DNA of 13,879 bases from positions 874 to 14,752 of the forward strand of contig DLRW01000085.1 of the NCBI GenBank assembly GCA_002501205.1. Reading direction: 5' to 3'. The position numbers and the translations under genes were made by a program. Positions 7,411 to 13,879 of the stretch are shown here, piece by piece. The notes under the pieces were generated by a model. The model did no database searches. It was not told where the DNA came from and saw only the letters and a list, made by a program, of their open reading frames with translations. Within the stretch, counting starts at the first letter, position 1, and every line of letters begins with the position of its first letter. Origin of the DNA: Flavobacteriales bacterium UBA7878 (GTDB lineage Bacteria; Bacteroidota; Bacteroidia; Flavobacteriales; Schleiferiaceae).

Positions 7411-8310
7411 ATGTCGGGGTATAAGGTATGGATTGCAGCGGCGAGACTTCGCACGCTGCCATTGGCTTTTGCAAGCATTATTCTGGGTAGCTTACTAGCT
7501 TATTCTCGGGCTAGCTTTGATATTTGGGTATTCCTTTTAAGCATACTAACCACGCTATGCTATCAAGTATTATCGAATTATGCCAACGATTATGGCGATG
7601 GTGTAAAGGGTACTGATGCCGATCGAATTGGTGAAGCCAGAGCGACGGCCAGTGGTTTAATTTCGGTGGCCGCTATGCGAAAGGCGGTAGTACTTTTTAG
7701 TGTTTTATCCGTATTGTTCGGTACCACTTTGAGCTTCTACGCTTGTCGGGATTTAGGTTTCTATTATCAATTAGCTTTTACGCTCTTGGGTTTGTTGGCT
7801 ACCTGGGCAGCAATTTCTTATACGGTAGGGGATAAGGCCTATGGTTACTCTGGTTTAGGAGATGTTTTTGTCCTGCTCTTTTTTGGGATCGTAGGTGTAG
7901 GTGGTTCCTATTACTTGCAAACCGGTACATGGGACTATAGCATTTTATTACCTGCTGGAAGTTTGGGCTTTTTGGCGATGGCCGTTTTAAACTTGAACAA
8001 TATGCGCGACCGCGAAGGGGATGCCCGCAGCGGAAAAAACACCCTGGCCCTTAAACTGGGCGAAAGGGGAGCCAAAGGCTATCACTTCTTGCTGGTGATT
8101 GGAGCCTTTGATCTGGCATTTTTATACAATCGTATTCACCCCACTACCAATTGGCAAAACCTTTACTTCTTAACTTTACCGCTGTTATTCCTCAACCTCA
8201 AAAAAGTTTTAAAAGCGAGCCGCCCTCTCGATTATGAACCGCTTCTGAAACAAATGGCCCTCACCACTTTGTTTTTTGCTTTGCTGTTCGGCTTGGGTAA
8301 AGCTATATGA
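7411..8310 (+). CDS. menA: 1,4-dihydroxy-2-naphthoate polyprenyltransferase
   Basis: Integral membrane UbiA-superfamily prenyltransferase (299 residues) that attaches the polyprenyl tail to DHNA to form demethylmenaquinone. The N-terminus RLRTLPLAFASIILG is typical of MenA. The first aspartate-rich motif is NYANDYGDGVKGTD (57-70; D60, D63, D69) and the second is NNMRDREGDARSGK (196-209), together binding Mg-polyprenyl diphosphate. SYTVGDKAYGYSGLGDVFV and LFFGIVGVGGSYY form the expected helix and loop. Seven to nine membrane helices are predicted. I chose the ATG at 7411: the longer in-frame reading from 7327 overlaps the YdbT-like gene and adds non-family residues. The stop overlaps the menC start as ATGA. 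Confidence 0.95.
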   Translation: MSGYKVWIAAARLRTLPLAFASIILGSLLAYSRASFDIWVFLLSILTTLCYQVLSNYANDYGDGVKGTDADRIGEARATASGLISVAAMRKAVVLFSVLSVLFGTTLSFYACRDLGFYYQLAFTLLGLLATWAAISYTVGDKAYGYSGLGDVFVLLFFGIVGVGGSYYLQTGTWDYSILLPAGSLGFLAMAVLNLNNMRDREGDARSGKNTLALKLGERGAKGYHFLLVIGAFDLAFLYNRIHPTTNWQNLYFLTLPLLFLNLKKVLKASRPLDYEPLLKQMALTTLFFALLFGLGKAI

Positions 8311-9353
8311 AGGCTAGCTGGACCAAATATACGCTCGAATTTAGGCGGCCCGCGGGTACTTCTCGGGGAACCTTAGGCCTGAAGGATTCGTATTTTATTC
8401 GTCTCGAAGGTGATGGGATAAAGGGTCTGGGTGAATGCGGGATTTTAAGAGGTCTCAGTGCTGACGATCGCCCGGATTATGAGTCGAAGTTACATGAGGT
8501 TTGCAAACAGATTGATTCTTACGATCGTGCCTTGAGTTTGATTTCCGAACTCGATGTTTGGCCCAGCATTCAAGGTGGATTGGAAATGGCTTTATTGGAT
8601 TTCAAATCTGATAATCATATTCTTTTCCCCAGTGATTTTACCGATGGCTTCGAACGCCAGCCGATTAATGGTTTAATATGGATGGGGGAGCCAGACTTTA
8701 TGTTATCCCAATTGGAAGAGCGCTTGGAGCAGGGCTATCTGGTTATTAAGATGAAGATTGGTGCATTAGACCTTGAACAAGAAATTAAGCTTATTGAAAA
8801 GGTTAGAGAGCGTTATGGTCCGCATGAAATTCAATTGCGGGTAGATGCCAATGGTGCCTTTAGTCCTAAAAATGTAATGCCCATCCTGCAGCGATTGGAT
8901 GATCTTAGAGTACATTCTATTGAGCAACCTATAAAAGCGGGTCAATGGAAGGATCTGGCCCGAATTTGTAAAGAATCGCCATTGCCCATTGCTTTAGATG
9001 AGGAATTAATCGGAGTTTTTGAGGGGCAGCGAAAAGAGGAAATGCTGGATAAAATTCAGCCGCGCTATATCATCTTAAAACCTTCTTTTCTCGGAGGCTT
9101 CAAAAAGGCTGAAGAATGGATCGATGAAGCAGAAAAGCGCGGTATCGGTTGGTGGGTAACTTCGGCCCTGGAATCTAATTATGGCTTGAGCGCAATTTCT
9201 CAGTGGAATTATAACCTATATGGTCATATGGCTTCCGGTTTGGGAACCGGATCTCTCTATACCAATAACTTTGAATCGCCTTTGCATTTGGTACGAGGTA
9301 CCATTGCCTATGATCCCGAAAAAGAATGGGATTTGAGCAATTTGCAATTCTGA
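8307..9353 (+). CDS. menC: o-Succinylbenzoate synthase
   Basis: Enolase-superfamily, muconate-lactonizing subgroup enzyme (348 residues) that dehydrates SHCHC to o-succinylbenzoate. An N-terminal capping domain includes GLGECGILRGLS. The barrel carries the catalytic and metal residues in order: IKMKIG (K148, K150), RVDANGAF (D180), SIEQPI (E206), ALDEEL (D231) and ILKPSFLGGF (K258), then TSALESNYG and GLGTGSLYTNN. All expected residues are present. It starts in a 4-nt ATGA overlap with menA. Its substrate SHCHC is formed by MenH, which is not in this window. MenC proteins are often promiscuous (for example N-acylamino-acid racemase or dipeptide epimerase), but the neighbours strongly favour MenC. 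Confidence 0.95.
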   Translation: MKASWTKYTLEFRRPAGTSRGTLGLKDSYFIRLEGDGIKGLGECGILRGLSADDRPDYESKLHEVCKQIDSYDRALSLISELDVWPSIQGGLEMALLDFKSDNHILFPSDFTDGFERQPINGLIWMGEPDFMLSQLEERLEQGYLVIKMKIGALDLEQEIKLIEKVRERYGPHEIQLRVDANGAFSPKNVMPILQRLDDLRVHSIEQPIKAGQWKDLARICKESPLPIALDEELIGVFEGQRKEEMLDKIQPRYIILKPSFLGGFKKAEEWIDEAEKRGIGWWVTSALESNYGLSAISQWNYNLYGHMASGLGTGSLYTNNFESPLHLVRGTIAYDPEKEWDLSNLQF

Positions 9354-9369
9354 TAGGGGCTAAAAATAA

Positions 9370-9395
9370 AAAGCGCCGTAGGGAAACGGCGCTTT
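9370..9395 (+). terminator. Terminator-like hairpin after menC
   Basis: AAAGCGCCGT (9370-9379) pairs perfectly with ACGGCGCTTT (9386-9395) around a 6-nt AGGGAA loop, 10 bp in all with seven GC pairs. It begins 16 nt after the menC stop. The plus-strand U-tract is short (TTTC), so termination may be partial. On the minus strand the hairpin is followed by TTTTTATTTTT, a much better tail. That is odd because no minus-strand gene ends here. Confidence 0.75.
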
Positions 9396-9414
9396 CTAAC
9401 TAAACAGGGTACTA

Positions 9415-9474
9415 ATGGTTGTTAAACCAATCTATAAGGAACTGTACAAGAGAAACGGAGGCGAGTTGGTTTAG
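9415..9474 (+). CDS. Possible 19-codon leader ORF before menE
   Basis: An ATG at 9415, preceded by AGGG at a 5-nt spacing, opens a frame for a basic peptide beginning MVVKPIYKELYKRN and closing with TAG at 9472-9474. It lies in the unusually long menC-menE gap (9354-9517), after the hairpin. Nothing identifies the peptide. It could be a leader peptide, a remnant, or chance; a frame this short is expected by chance fairly often. The rest of the gap is AT-rich and shows no other gene. Confidence 0.15.
   Translation: MVVKPIYKELYKRNGGELV
9423..9473. repeat. Short inverted repeat in the menC-menE gap
   Basis: TAAACCAA at 9423-9430 (reading the second T of GTT as its first base) is the exact reverse complement of TTGGTTTA at 9466-9473, separated by 35 nt. 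It may be an operator pair or a weak long-loop RNA stem ahead of menE. Eight-base arms at this distance can arise by chance. Confidence 0.2.
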
Positions 9475-9517
9475 GTTGGGTATAGGCCTAAAAAAAAGTT
9501 GAAAAACATCTAAAGTC

Positions 9518-10525
9518 TTGAAAATCAAAATAAAAAACTTTGCATCATCAGCCTACCTTCAAGAAATTGAAGCCTTGCATGCTTGGTTTTTGTCCGATGA
9601 ACCGGAATTTGTAATTAGCAGCTCGGGCACAACCGGTCCCGCTCAAGACATGCGCTTTAAGCGTGAGGCTATATTAGCTTCCGCCTATTTGAGTGTCGAC
9701 TTCTTCGCCTTAAATAACCAAAGCCGAATTTTACTCTCCTTGCCCCTGAATAAGATTGGGGGAATGATGCTTGCCATAAGAGCCTTTTTGGCAGATGCGG
9801 AAATAGTGGCGGTAGATCCGGTTCGAAATCCTTTGGCGCAAATTCCAGCGGAAATGCAGATTGATTTTGTTTCGATGGTGCCCAATCAGTTTGTGGCTTC
9901 TCTGGAACATTGGTCGCAGGTAAAGACCTTCTTAATTGGCGGCGGACCACTTTCTAATGCTGCTCTTCGCTTATTGGATGATATAAAGCCTTCCTGTGCA
10001 ATTTGGCATAGCTATGCCAGTACTGAAACCTTATCGCATGTCGCTTTAAAGCCATTGTACCCTAAAAGGGCAGAGGCTTATCTGGCAATGGAAGGTGTGA
10101 GCTTTGGTGTGAATGAGGAGCAATGTCTTCATATAACAGCAAAGGCACTAGGCTTGGATAGACTTCAAACCAAAGATGTGGTCGATCTGATTGATGCGCA
10201 GCATTTTATCTGGAAAGGACGCAAGGATAATGTGATTTTGAGTGGTGGCTTAAAGTTATATCCAGAAGAAATAGAAAGTCAATTGCATTTAGAAGCCCCC
10301 GGTTTTTTATGGGGACATGAGGATCTGGAACTGGGCCAAAGAATGGTATGGGTAATGGAGGAATCCGACTTTAATGACTCTGTCTCAAGCGCTATTAAAA
10401 GCCAGGTGCAGGGACCCAATCGCCCCAAGGCCATCTTATTGGTTCCAAAACTGGAATTTACGGCTACCGACAAAATAAAGCGAGAGGCCAGCCTTCAAAA
10501 AGGATTTAAGTCGATTGCTCTTTAA
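9518..10525 (+). CDS. menE: o-Succinylbenzoate-CoA ligase (AMP-binding), TTG start
   Basis: Adenylate-forming ligase (335 residues) predicted to activate o-succinylbenzoate with ATP and CoA. It is shorter than the roughly 450-residue E. coli enzyme, as in many Bacteroidota. Visible motifs are the A3 P-loop SSSGTTGPAQ (34-43), LPLNKIGGMM (76-84), LIGGGPLS, SYASTETLSH (A5, about 165-174), the hinge/A7-A8 block FIWKGRKDNVILSGGLKLYPEEIE, and the A10 lysine K319 in TATDKIKR. The P-loop lacks the usual lysine (PK is replaced by AQ), which is atypical. The TTG at 9518 is the only plausible start: an in-frame stop lies at 9500-9502 and the first internal ATG is residue 45, beyond the P-loop. It sits 164 nt after menC, unlike the tight spacing upstream, and ends in a 20-bp tail-to-tail overlap with the next gene. 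Confidence 0.9.
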   Translation: MKIKIKNFASSAYLQEIEALHAWFLSDEPEFVISSSGTTGPAQDMRFKREAILASAYLSVDFFALNNQSRILLSLPLNKIGGMMLAIRAFLADAEIVAVDPVRNPLAQIPAEMQIDFVSMVPNQFVASLEHWSQVKTFLIGGGPLSNAALRLLDDIKPSCAIWHSYASTETLSHVALKPLYPKRAEAYLAMEGVSFGVNEEQCLHITAKALGLDRLQTKDVVDLIDAQHFIWKGRKDNVILSGGLKLYPEEIESQLHLEAPGFLWGHEDLELGQRMVWVMEESDFNDSVSSAIKSQVQGPNRPKAILLVPKLEFTATDKIKREASLQKGFKSIAL

Positions 10526-11432
10526 GGGGTATCGGATCACTGGGCTTTTGAGACCAATAGCCAGCTAAAGCCAGGCCACTTATAATATGCCATATGCCCC
10601 ACCAAGCGGCGACCATGGCCATACCACCCAGTCCTTCAAAAAAGGCAAAAATTAAGACCAGTCCTAAACCGGAATTTTGAATACCGGTTTCGATGGCCAG
10701 CGTTCTGCGGTCCCGAATTTCCAATCCGCCAATAACTCCCACTGCATAACCACTGACTAAGGCCATCAGGTTATGGAAGAACACCAGGGCCAAAACCAGG
10801 TGAATATGATCTAAAAAGACCTGGAAATTGTTCTTGAATGCAATTAAAACAAAGCCGATAAAAAGCAGGATAGATCCTATTCGGAAGAAAGGCGCCATTT
10901 TCTTTGCGGCTGTAGGAAAGCGATACTGCACCCATAGGCCTATAGCAAGTGGTGCGAGTATAATGAGAAAGACGGTTTTCGAAACATCCCAAAAATCCAG
11001 CTGTATTTGATTTAATAAGGAGGCGGTAGGCTCATATAGAGAGCCATAGAGCTTAAAATTAAGGGGGGTCATGATTAAACTCAAAAAGGTAGCCACTGAG
11101 GTAAGTCCAACCGATAAAGCTGCATTGGCCCTTCCCAAATGACTCATAAAATTTGAGATATTACCTCCGGGACAGGCTGCGACCAGAATCATACCCAAAG
11201 CTATACTGGGTTGAGGTTCTAAAAGGCTGATCAAAATGAAGGTAAGGAAGGGGAGTAGTAAAAATTGACTAAAGAGACCAAGTACGGCGGGCTTGGGGTT
11301 CTTAAGAATGATTTTAAAATCTTCAAATCGAATCTCCAGAGCAATGCCAAACATGATTATGGCCAGGCAAATATTAAGAAGGAATAATGAATCGGCACTG
11401 AAATTCAGCCGAATAGCATCAATGTCTTGCAT
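10506..11432 (-). CDS. Bile acid:sodium symporter (BASS) family transporter
   Basis: Membrane transporter of 308 residues with nine to ten predicted helices. The two family signatures are AACPGGNISN (85-94) and ETGIQNSGLG (248-257). E248, Q252 and N253 of the second match the sodium-coordinating ETGxQN region of bacterial ASBT homologues, so Na+-coupled uptake of an organic anion is likely. Bacterial members carry diverse substrates (bile acids, pantoate, 2-keto acids, sulfonates), and the sequence does not show which applies here. The ATG at 11432 places the first helix correctly. It lies 51 nt downstream of the YkgJ-type gene and converges on menE, overlapping its last 20 bp, with no terminator between the two. 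Confidence 0.9.
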   Translation of the reverse strand: MQDIDAIRLNFSADSLFLLNICLAIIMFGIALEIRFEDFKIILKNPKPAVLGLFSQFLLLPFLTFILISLLEPQPSIALGMILVAACPGGNISNFMSHLGRANAALSVGLTSVATFLSLIMTPLNFKLYGSLYEPTASLLNQIQLDFWDVSKTVFLIILAPLAIGLWVQYRFPTAAKKMAPFFRIGSILLFIGFVLIAFKNNFQVFLDHIHLVLALVFFHNLMALVSGYAVGVIGGLEIRDRRTLAIETGIQNSGLGLVLIFAFFEGLGGMAMVAAWWGIWHIISGLALAGYWSQKPSDPIPLKEQST

Positions 11433-11483
11433 GTTTGGTGGAATAAAACCCCAAATTAGGCTTTCGCGCTTAGAATGCCAATT

Positions 11484-11975
11484 TTATTGGGCTTTCAGCT
11501 TGCGACTAATTTCAAATACAGCCGGACAGAGCGAGGCGTTTTTCTCTGTTAAATTGAGGATTTGATGCATGCGATTGCGATCGGTATGCGGGTATTCCCG
11601 ACAAGCTTTTGGTCGAACCTCATAAATACTGCAATAATTATCAGCACCTAAAAAGGGGCAGGGCAGTTGATTCATTACCCAGTCGCCATCCTCATCTACT
11701 TTTACATACTGATCCATAAAGTCGCCGGGCTTGAGCCTTAAGTGCTTGGCCATGCGATCAATATCATTTTGAAGAAGCCGAGGGCCAGCTGTTTTACAGC
11801 AGTTCGCGCAATTTAAACAATCGAAATTGGCAAACACCTCATCATGCGCAACAGCGAATTCTTGATCCAGAATTTTCGCTTTACGCTTTTTTAGATCCAA
11901 AAAAATTTTTCGGGTTTCCTTCTTTTCTTGTTTGGCTTTCGCCTTGAAGGCTTCGAGATCGAATTTATTTTCCAC
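11484..11975 (-). CDS. YkgJ-family cysteine-cluster protein, GTG start
   Basis: Soluble protein of 163 residues in the CxxCxxCC (YkgJ, zinc/iron-chelating) family. A charged, coiled-coil-like N-terminus (about 8-40) precedes the metal-binding cysteines: C53, C56, C59 and C60 in CLNCANCC, then C106 (LPCPFL), C115 (NYCSIYEVRP), C125 (KACREYPHT) and C150 (SLCPAV). Eight conserved-type cysteines suggest a bound Fe-S cluster or zinc; the activity is unknown. The GTG at 11975 is the only start ahead of the cysteines, since the next in-frame ATG lies within the domain. It overlaps the end of the sugar transferase gene by 11 nt and has AGGG just upstream, consistent with translational coupling. Confidence 0.9.
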   Translation of the reverse strand: MENKFDLEAFKAKAKQEKKETRKIFLDLKKRKAKILDQEFAVAHDEVFANFDCLNCANCCKTAGPRLLQNDIDRMAKHLRLKPGDFMDQYVKVDEDGDWVMNQLPCPFLGADNYCSIYEVRPKACREYPHTDRNRMHQILNLTEKNASLCPAVFEISRKLKAQ

Positions 11976-13383
11976 GGCCCTGTAATACGATGATTACCGT
12001 ATAGATAAGGATTTTAATGTCGTTGAGCAAAGACATATTTTCGATGTAAATCACATCGTACTTAAGGCGCTCTACCATTTCATCCACATTGGATGCATAG
12101 CCAAATTTCACCATTCCCCAGGAGGTAATACCTGGTTTTACCTTTTGCAAATAGCGGTAATGAGGGGCATGTTGCGAAATCAGCTCCATATAGTATTTAC
12201 GTTCGGGACGGGGACCCACAATCGACATATCGCCGGTAAGGACATTGTAAAACTGGGGCAGCTCGTCCAAACGGTACTTACGCATAATTTTACCCCAGGG
12301 GGTGATGCGTTCGTCATTTTCGCTACTTAATTGGGGTCCATTCTCTTCGGCATCTACCACCATAGAACGGAACTTATACATGTAAAATTCCTTGCCCTGA
12401 AAACCAACCCGCTTTTGCTTGAAGAATACCGGTCCTTTATCACTGATTTTGGTAATCAGCATAACCGTAAAATAGAGGGGAGACAAGAGAATTAAAACCA
12501 ACGCGGAGGAAACGACATCAAATATGCGTTTTAATACCATTTGCCAAACCGGCATTAATTGATGGTTAATCTCCACCAATGGAATCGAACGCATAGATTC
12601 CATCCGCACCTTGCCCGAAATGATATCGTATGTATCTGGGATCATCTTAATCTTAACGGGCTTTTCTTCCAGGAGGTTGAGTACCTCTTCCATTTTATGG
12701 TGCTCCGAAGATTCGATGGCAATGATTACTTCTTCAATTTCCTTTTCCCGAATGATGCTGGGCAAGGCCTTGTGATTTCCTAAGTGCTCCAGGTTTTTTT
12801 CGAGTAGGAAGCGAATATTATTATCGACACTTACAAAGCCCACAAAATTATGTCCGGTCTTTCGATTGCTTTCACTTTCGAGTTTGGCATACAGTTCGGC
12901 GGCCTTTTCATTGCTACCGATCATGATACTGTTAAAGGCAATATTACCGCTGCGAATACGGTAAGCAGTGCGGGTCGTTAATAAGGTTCTAAATAGGGCT
13001 GTAAAGAAAAAGTGGCTACTGAAATAGACTAAAAAGCCGCGGTAGTAATCGGTGTAGGAGGCCACACTATCATCGAGAATCAGGGCAAAGAAAATGAAGA
13101 TACTGCCCAGCAGGCTGGTATTGAAAGTGTAGAAGAGATCTTTTAACCGCGAACGGCGATAGATATCGCGGTAGAAGTCGGTAACATGATATACGGTTAG
13201 CCAGAATACCGGAATCATTAATAATCCGATATAATAGCTTTGAGTAAACTCCAGATGGCTCAGTCCAAACTTTTCGGCTTCCACCACTAGTTTTCGGAAT
13301 ACAAAGAGCGAGGTATAGCTTAGGATGGCCGCAATGCTATCCCAGAACTGATACTTAAATCTTTGGATCCGTGGATTTTTCAA
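11965..13383 (-). CDS. Initiating polyprenyl-phosphate sugar-1-phosphate transferase (WcaJ/WbaP-like), TTG start
   Basis: Membrane enzyme of 472 residues that would transfer a sugar-1-phosphate from a UDP-sugar to undecaprenyl phosphate, starting a surface polysaccharide repeat unit. The N-terminal half has four to five membrane helices (about 12-130), followed by a Rossmann-like domain (about 150-270, NSIMIGSNEKAAEL). The C-terminal catalytic domain begins with KRIFDVVSSALVLILLSPL (285-303), whose Ser-Pro kink is typical of the re-entrant helix, then VFFKQKRVGFQGKEF, YKFRSM, the catalytic pair D373-E374 in RLDELPQFYN, and DMSIVGPRPE. Sugar specificity cannot be read. The start is TTG at 13383: the nearest upstream in-frame codon of note is a stop at 13401-13399, and the next ATG is residue 56. 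It overlaps the preceding stop as TTGA. Confidence 0.93.
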   Translation of the reverse strand: MKNPRIQRFKYQFWDSIAAILSYTSLFVFRKLVVEAEKFGLSHLEFTQSYYIGLLMIPVFWLTVYHVTDFYRDIYRRSRLKDLFYTFNTSLLGSIFIFFALILDDSVASYTDYYRGFLVYFSSHFFFTALFRTLLTTRTAYRIRSGNIAFNSIMIGSNEKAAELYAKLESESNRKTGHNFVGFVSVDNNIRFLLEKNLEHLGNHKALPSIIREKEIEEVIIAIESSEHHKMEEVLNLLEEKPVKIKMIPDTYDIISGKVRMESMRSIPLVEINHQLMPVWQMVLKRIFDVVSSALVLILLSPLYFTVMLITKISDKGPVFFKQKRVGFQGKEFYMYKFRSMVVDAEENGPQLSSENDERITPWGKIMRKYRLDELPQFYNVLTGDMSIVGPRPERKYYMELISQHAPHYRYLQKVKPGITSWGMVKFGYASNVDEMVERLKYDVIYIENMSLLNDIKILIYTVIIVLQGRGK

Positions 13384-13879
13384 GGGATATAGACCAGTTT
13401 AAGGTTATCAAGGTAAATCCGCGCCTGATCTACATTATCGGGTTTTTGGGCCCTAATTAAGATCTGATAACCATCGGCACCAGGAAAGGCTTGGAATTCT
13501 GTTACCAGATTGATGTAAATCTTACTCCATTCTTCTTTAGGAAGTACCCCTGCTGTAATATCACTTTGATCACCGGTTGCTAAGTTGGCCACTAATCCAA
13601 AACCTACCAAAGCATTGGTGCGATAGCTAACTTCTAAAAATATGTTTTGGGTACCTGGAGGAATTTTATAGCTCACCACGGAGCTAAGCTCTACTTGTGG
13701 ATTTAGGTCATCCAATATGATAAGTCCCGAATTGTTATTGGGTTCTGCCTGATTGGAATTAAAAGGTTGAAAATGAAAGATAGAATCTGCATCATCCACC
13801 TTGATAAAGTTGGTGTCGCTAAAATTGGTGCGCTGGAAGTTTAATCCGGGATCATCAAAATCTTCAACAATGGAAACCT
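13380..13879 (-). CDS. Unrecognised beta-rich, probably extracytoplasmic protein; N-terminus outside the window
   Basis: About 166 C-terminal residues are visible, and the frame stays open to the window edge. A GTG at 13799 is inside the protein and not its start. The sequence is rich in alternating hydrophobic strands, Asn, Asp and Gly, with segments such as NIFLEVSYRTN, EEWSKIYINLVTEF, YQILIRAQK and a terminal ARIYLDNLKLVYIP. This looks like the jelly-roll or carbohydrate-binding-like beta sandwich found in secreted proteins and lipoproteins of Bacteroidota, and the YLDNLKLVY ending is typical of such domains. There are no cysteines and no membrane segment in the visible part. A signal peptide or lipobox would lie upstream, out of view. 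Its TGA stop overlaps the sugar transferase TTG by 4 nt, so a role in surface polysaccharide or envelope biology is plausible but unproven. Confidence 0.75.
   Translation of the reverse strand, partial: VSIVEDFDDPGLNFQRTNFSDTNFIKVDDADSIFHFQPFNSNQAEPNNNSGLIILDDLNPQVELSSVVSYKIPPGTQNIFLEVSYRTNALVGFGLVANLATGDQSDITAGVLPKEEWSKIYINLVTEFQAFPGADGYQILIRAQKPDNVDQARIYLDNLKLVYIP

Noticed and set aside
11433..11483. Possible promoter for the BASS gene (minus-strand TAATTTG)
   Set aside because: The spacing inside the -7 box is one base short of TAnnTTTG and no -33 element is present. Read-through from the YkgJ-type gene is enough.
13797..13799. GTG at 13799 as the start of the rightmost gene
   Set aside because: The frame stays open upstream to the window edge with the same beta-rich composition (EDFDDPG, RTNFSDTNF), so the gene is simply cut off there.
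1..13879. Mobile elements, CRISPR arrays, tRNA or rRNA genes, defence systems
   Set aside because: No transposase, integrase, direct-repeat array, cloverleaf or defence-type gene was seen; coding sequence is nearly continuous and of core type.

Overview
The window looks like a chromosomal core-metabolism segment from a member of the Bacteroidota, most likely the Flavobacteriales. This is inferred from four things: the menaquinone gene order, short MenF and MenE proteins of the Bacteroidota type, weak Shine-Dalgarno sequences, and two matches to the Bacteroidota -7 promoter element TAnnTTTG. Base composition looks even throughout. I see no insertion sequence, phage gene, tRNA, rRNA or CRISPR array.

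Left part, minus strand (1-2223): the 3'-truncated threonyl-tRNA synthetase gene thrS, preceded by a small DUF1801/YdhG-like gene. A 70-bp divergent intergenic region (2224-2293) separates them from the plus-strand block. It carries an RNA-type hairpin just upstream of the first menaquinone gene.

Central part, plus strand (2294-10525): a menaquinone (vitamin K2) biosynthesis cluster. The order is menI-like thioesterase, menF, menD, a pair of bacterial-PH-domain membrane proteins (YdbS-like and YdbT-like), menA, menC, a terminator-like hairpin, then menE. Genes from menI to menC are packed with 2-34 nt gaps, 4-nt or 8-nt overlaps, or direct abutment. Chorismate would pass through MenF (isochorismate), MenD (SEPHCHC), MenC (o-succinylbenzoate) and MenE (OSB-CoA). 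A MenB encoded elsewhere would make DHNA-CoA, MenI would hydrolyse it to DHNA, and MenA would prenylate that in the membrane. MenB, MenH and the final methyltransferase (MenG/UbiE) are not in this window. The PH-domain pair sits inside the cluster and is the least explained part of the locus.

Right part, minus strand (10506-13879): a tightly overlapping set read right to left. It starts with the 3' portion of an unrecognised, probably extracytoplasmic beta-rich protein, followed by an initiating polyprenyl-phosphate sugar transferase (surface polysaccharide), a YkgJ-type cysteine-cluster protein, and a bile acid:sodium symporter family transporter. The last gene converges on menE and overlaps its 3' end by 20 bp. 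Three genes here use non-ATG starts (menE TTG, sugar transferase TTG, YkgJ GTG), each supported by the lack of an in-frame alternative ahead of conserved residues.

Most of the window is recognisable housekeeping sequence. The best leads are the PH-domain pair embedded in the men operon, the menI leader hairpin, and the odd menC-menE junction.
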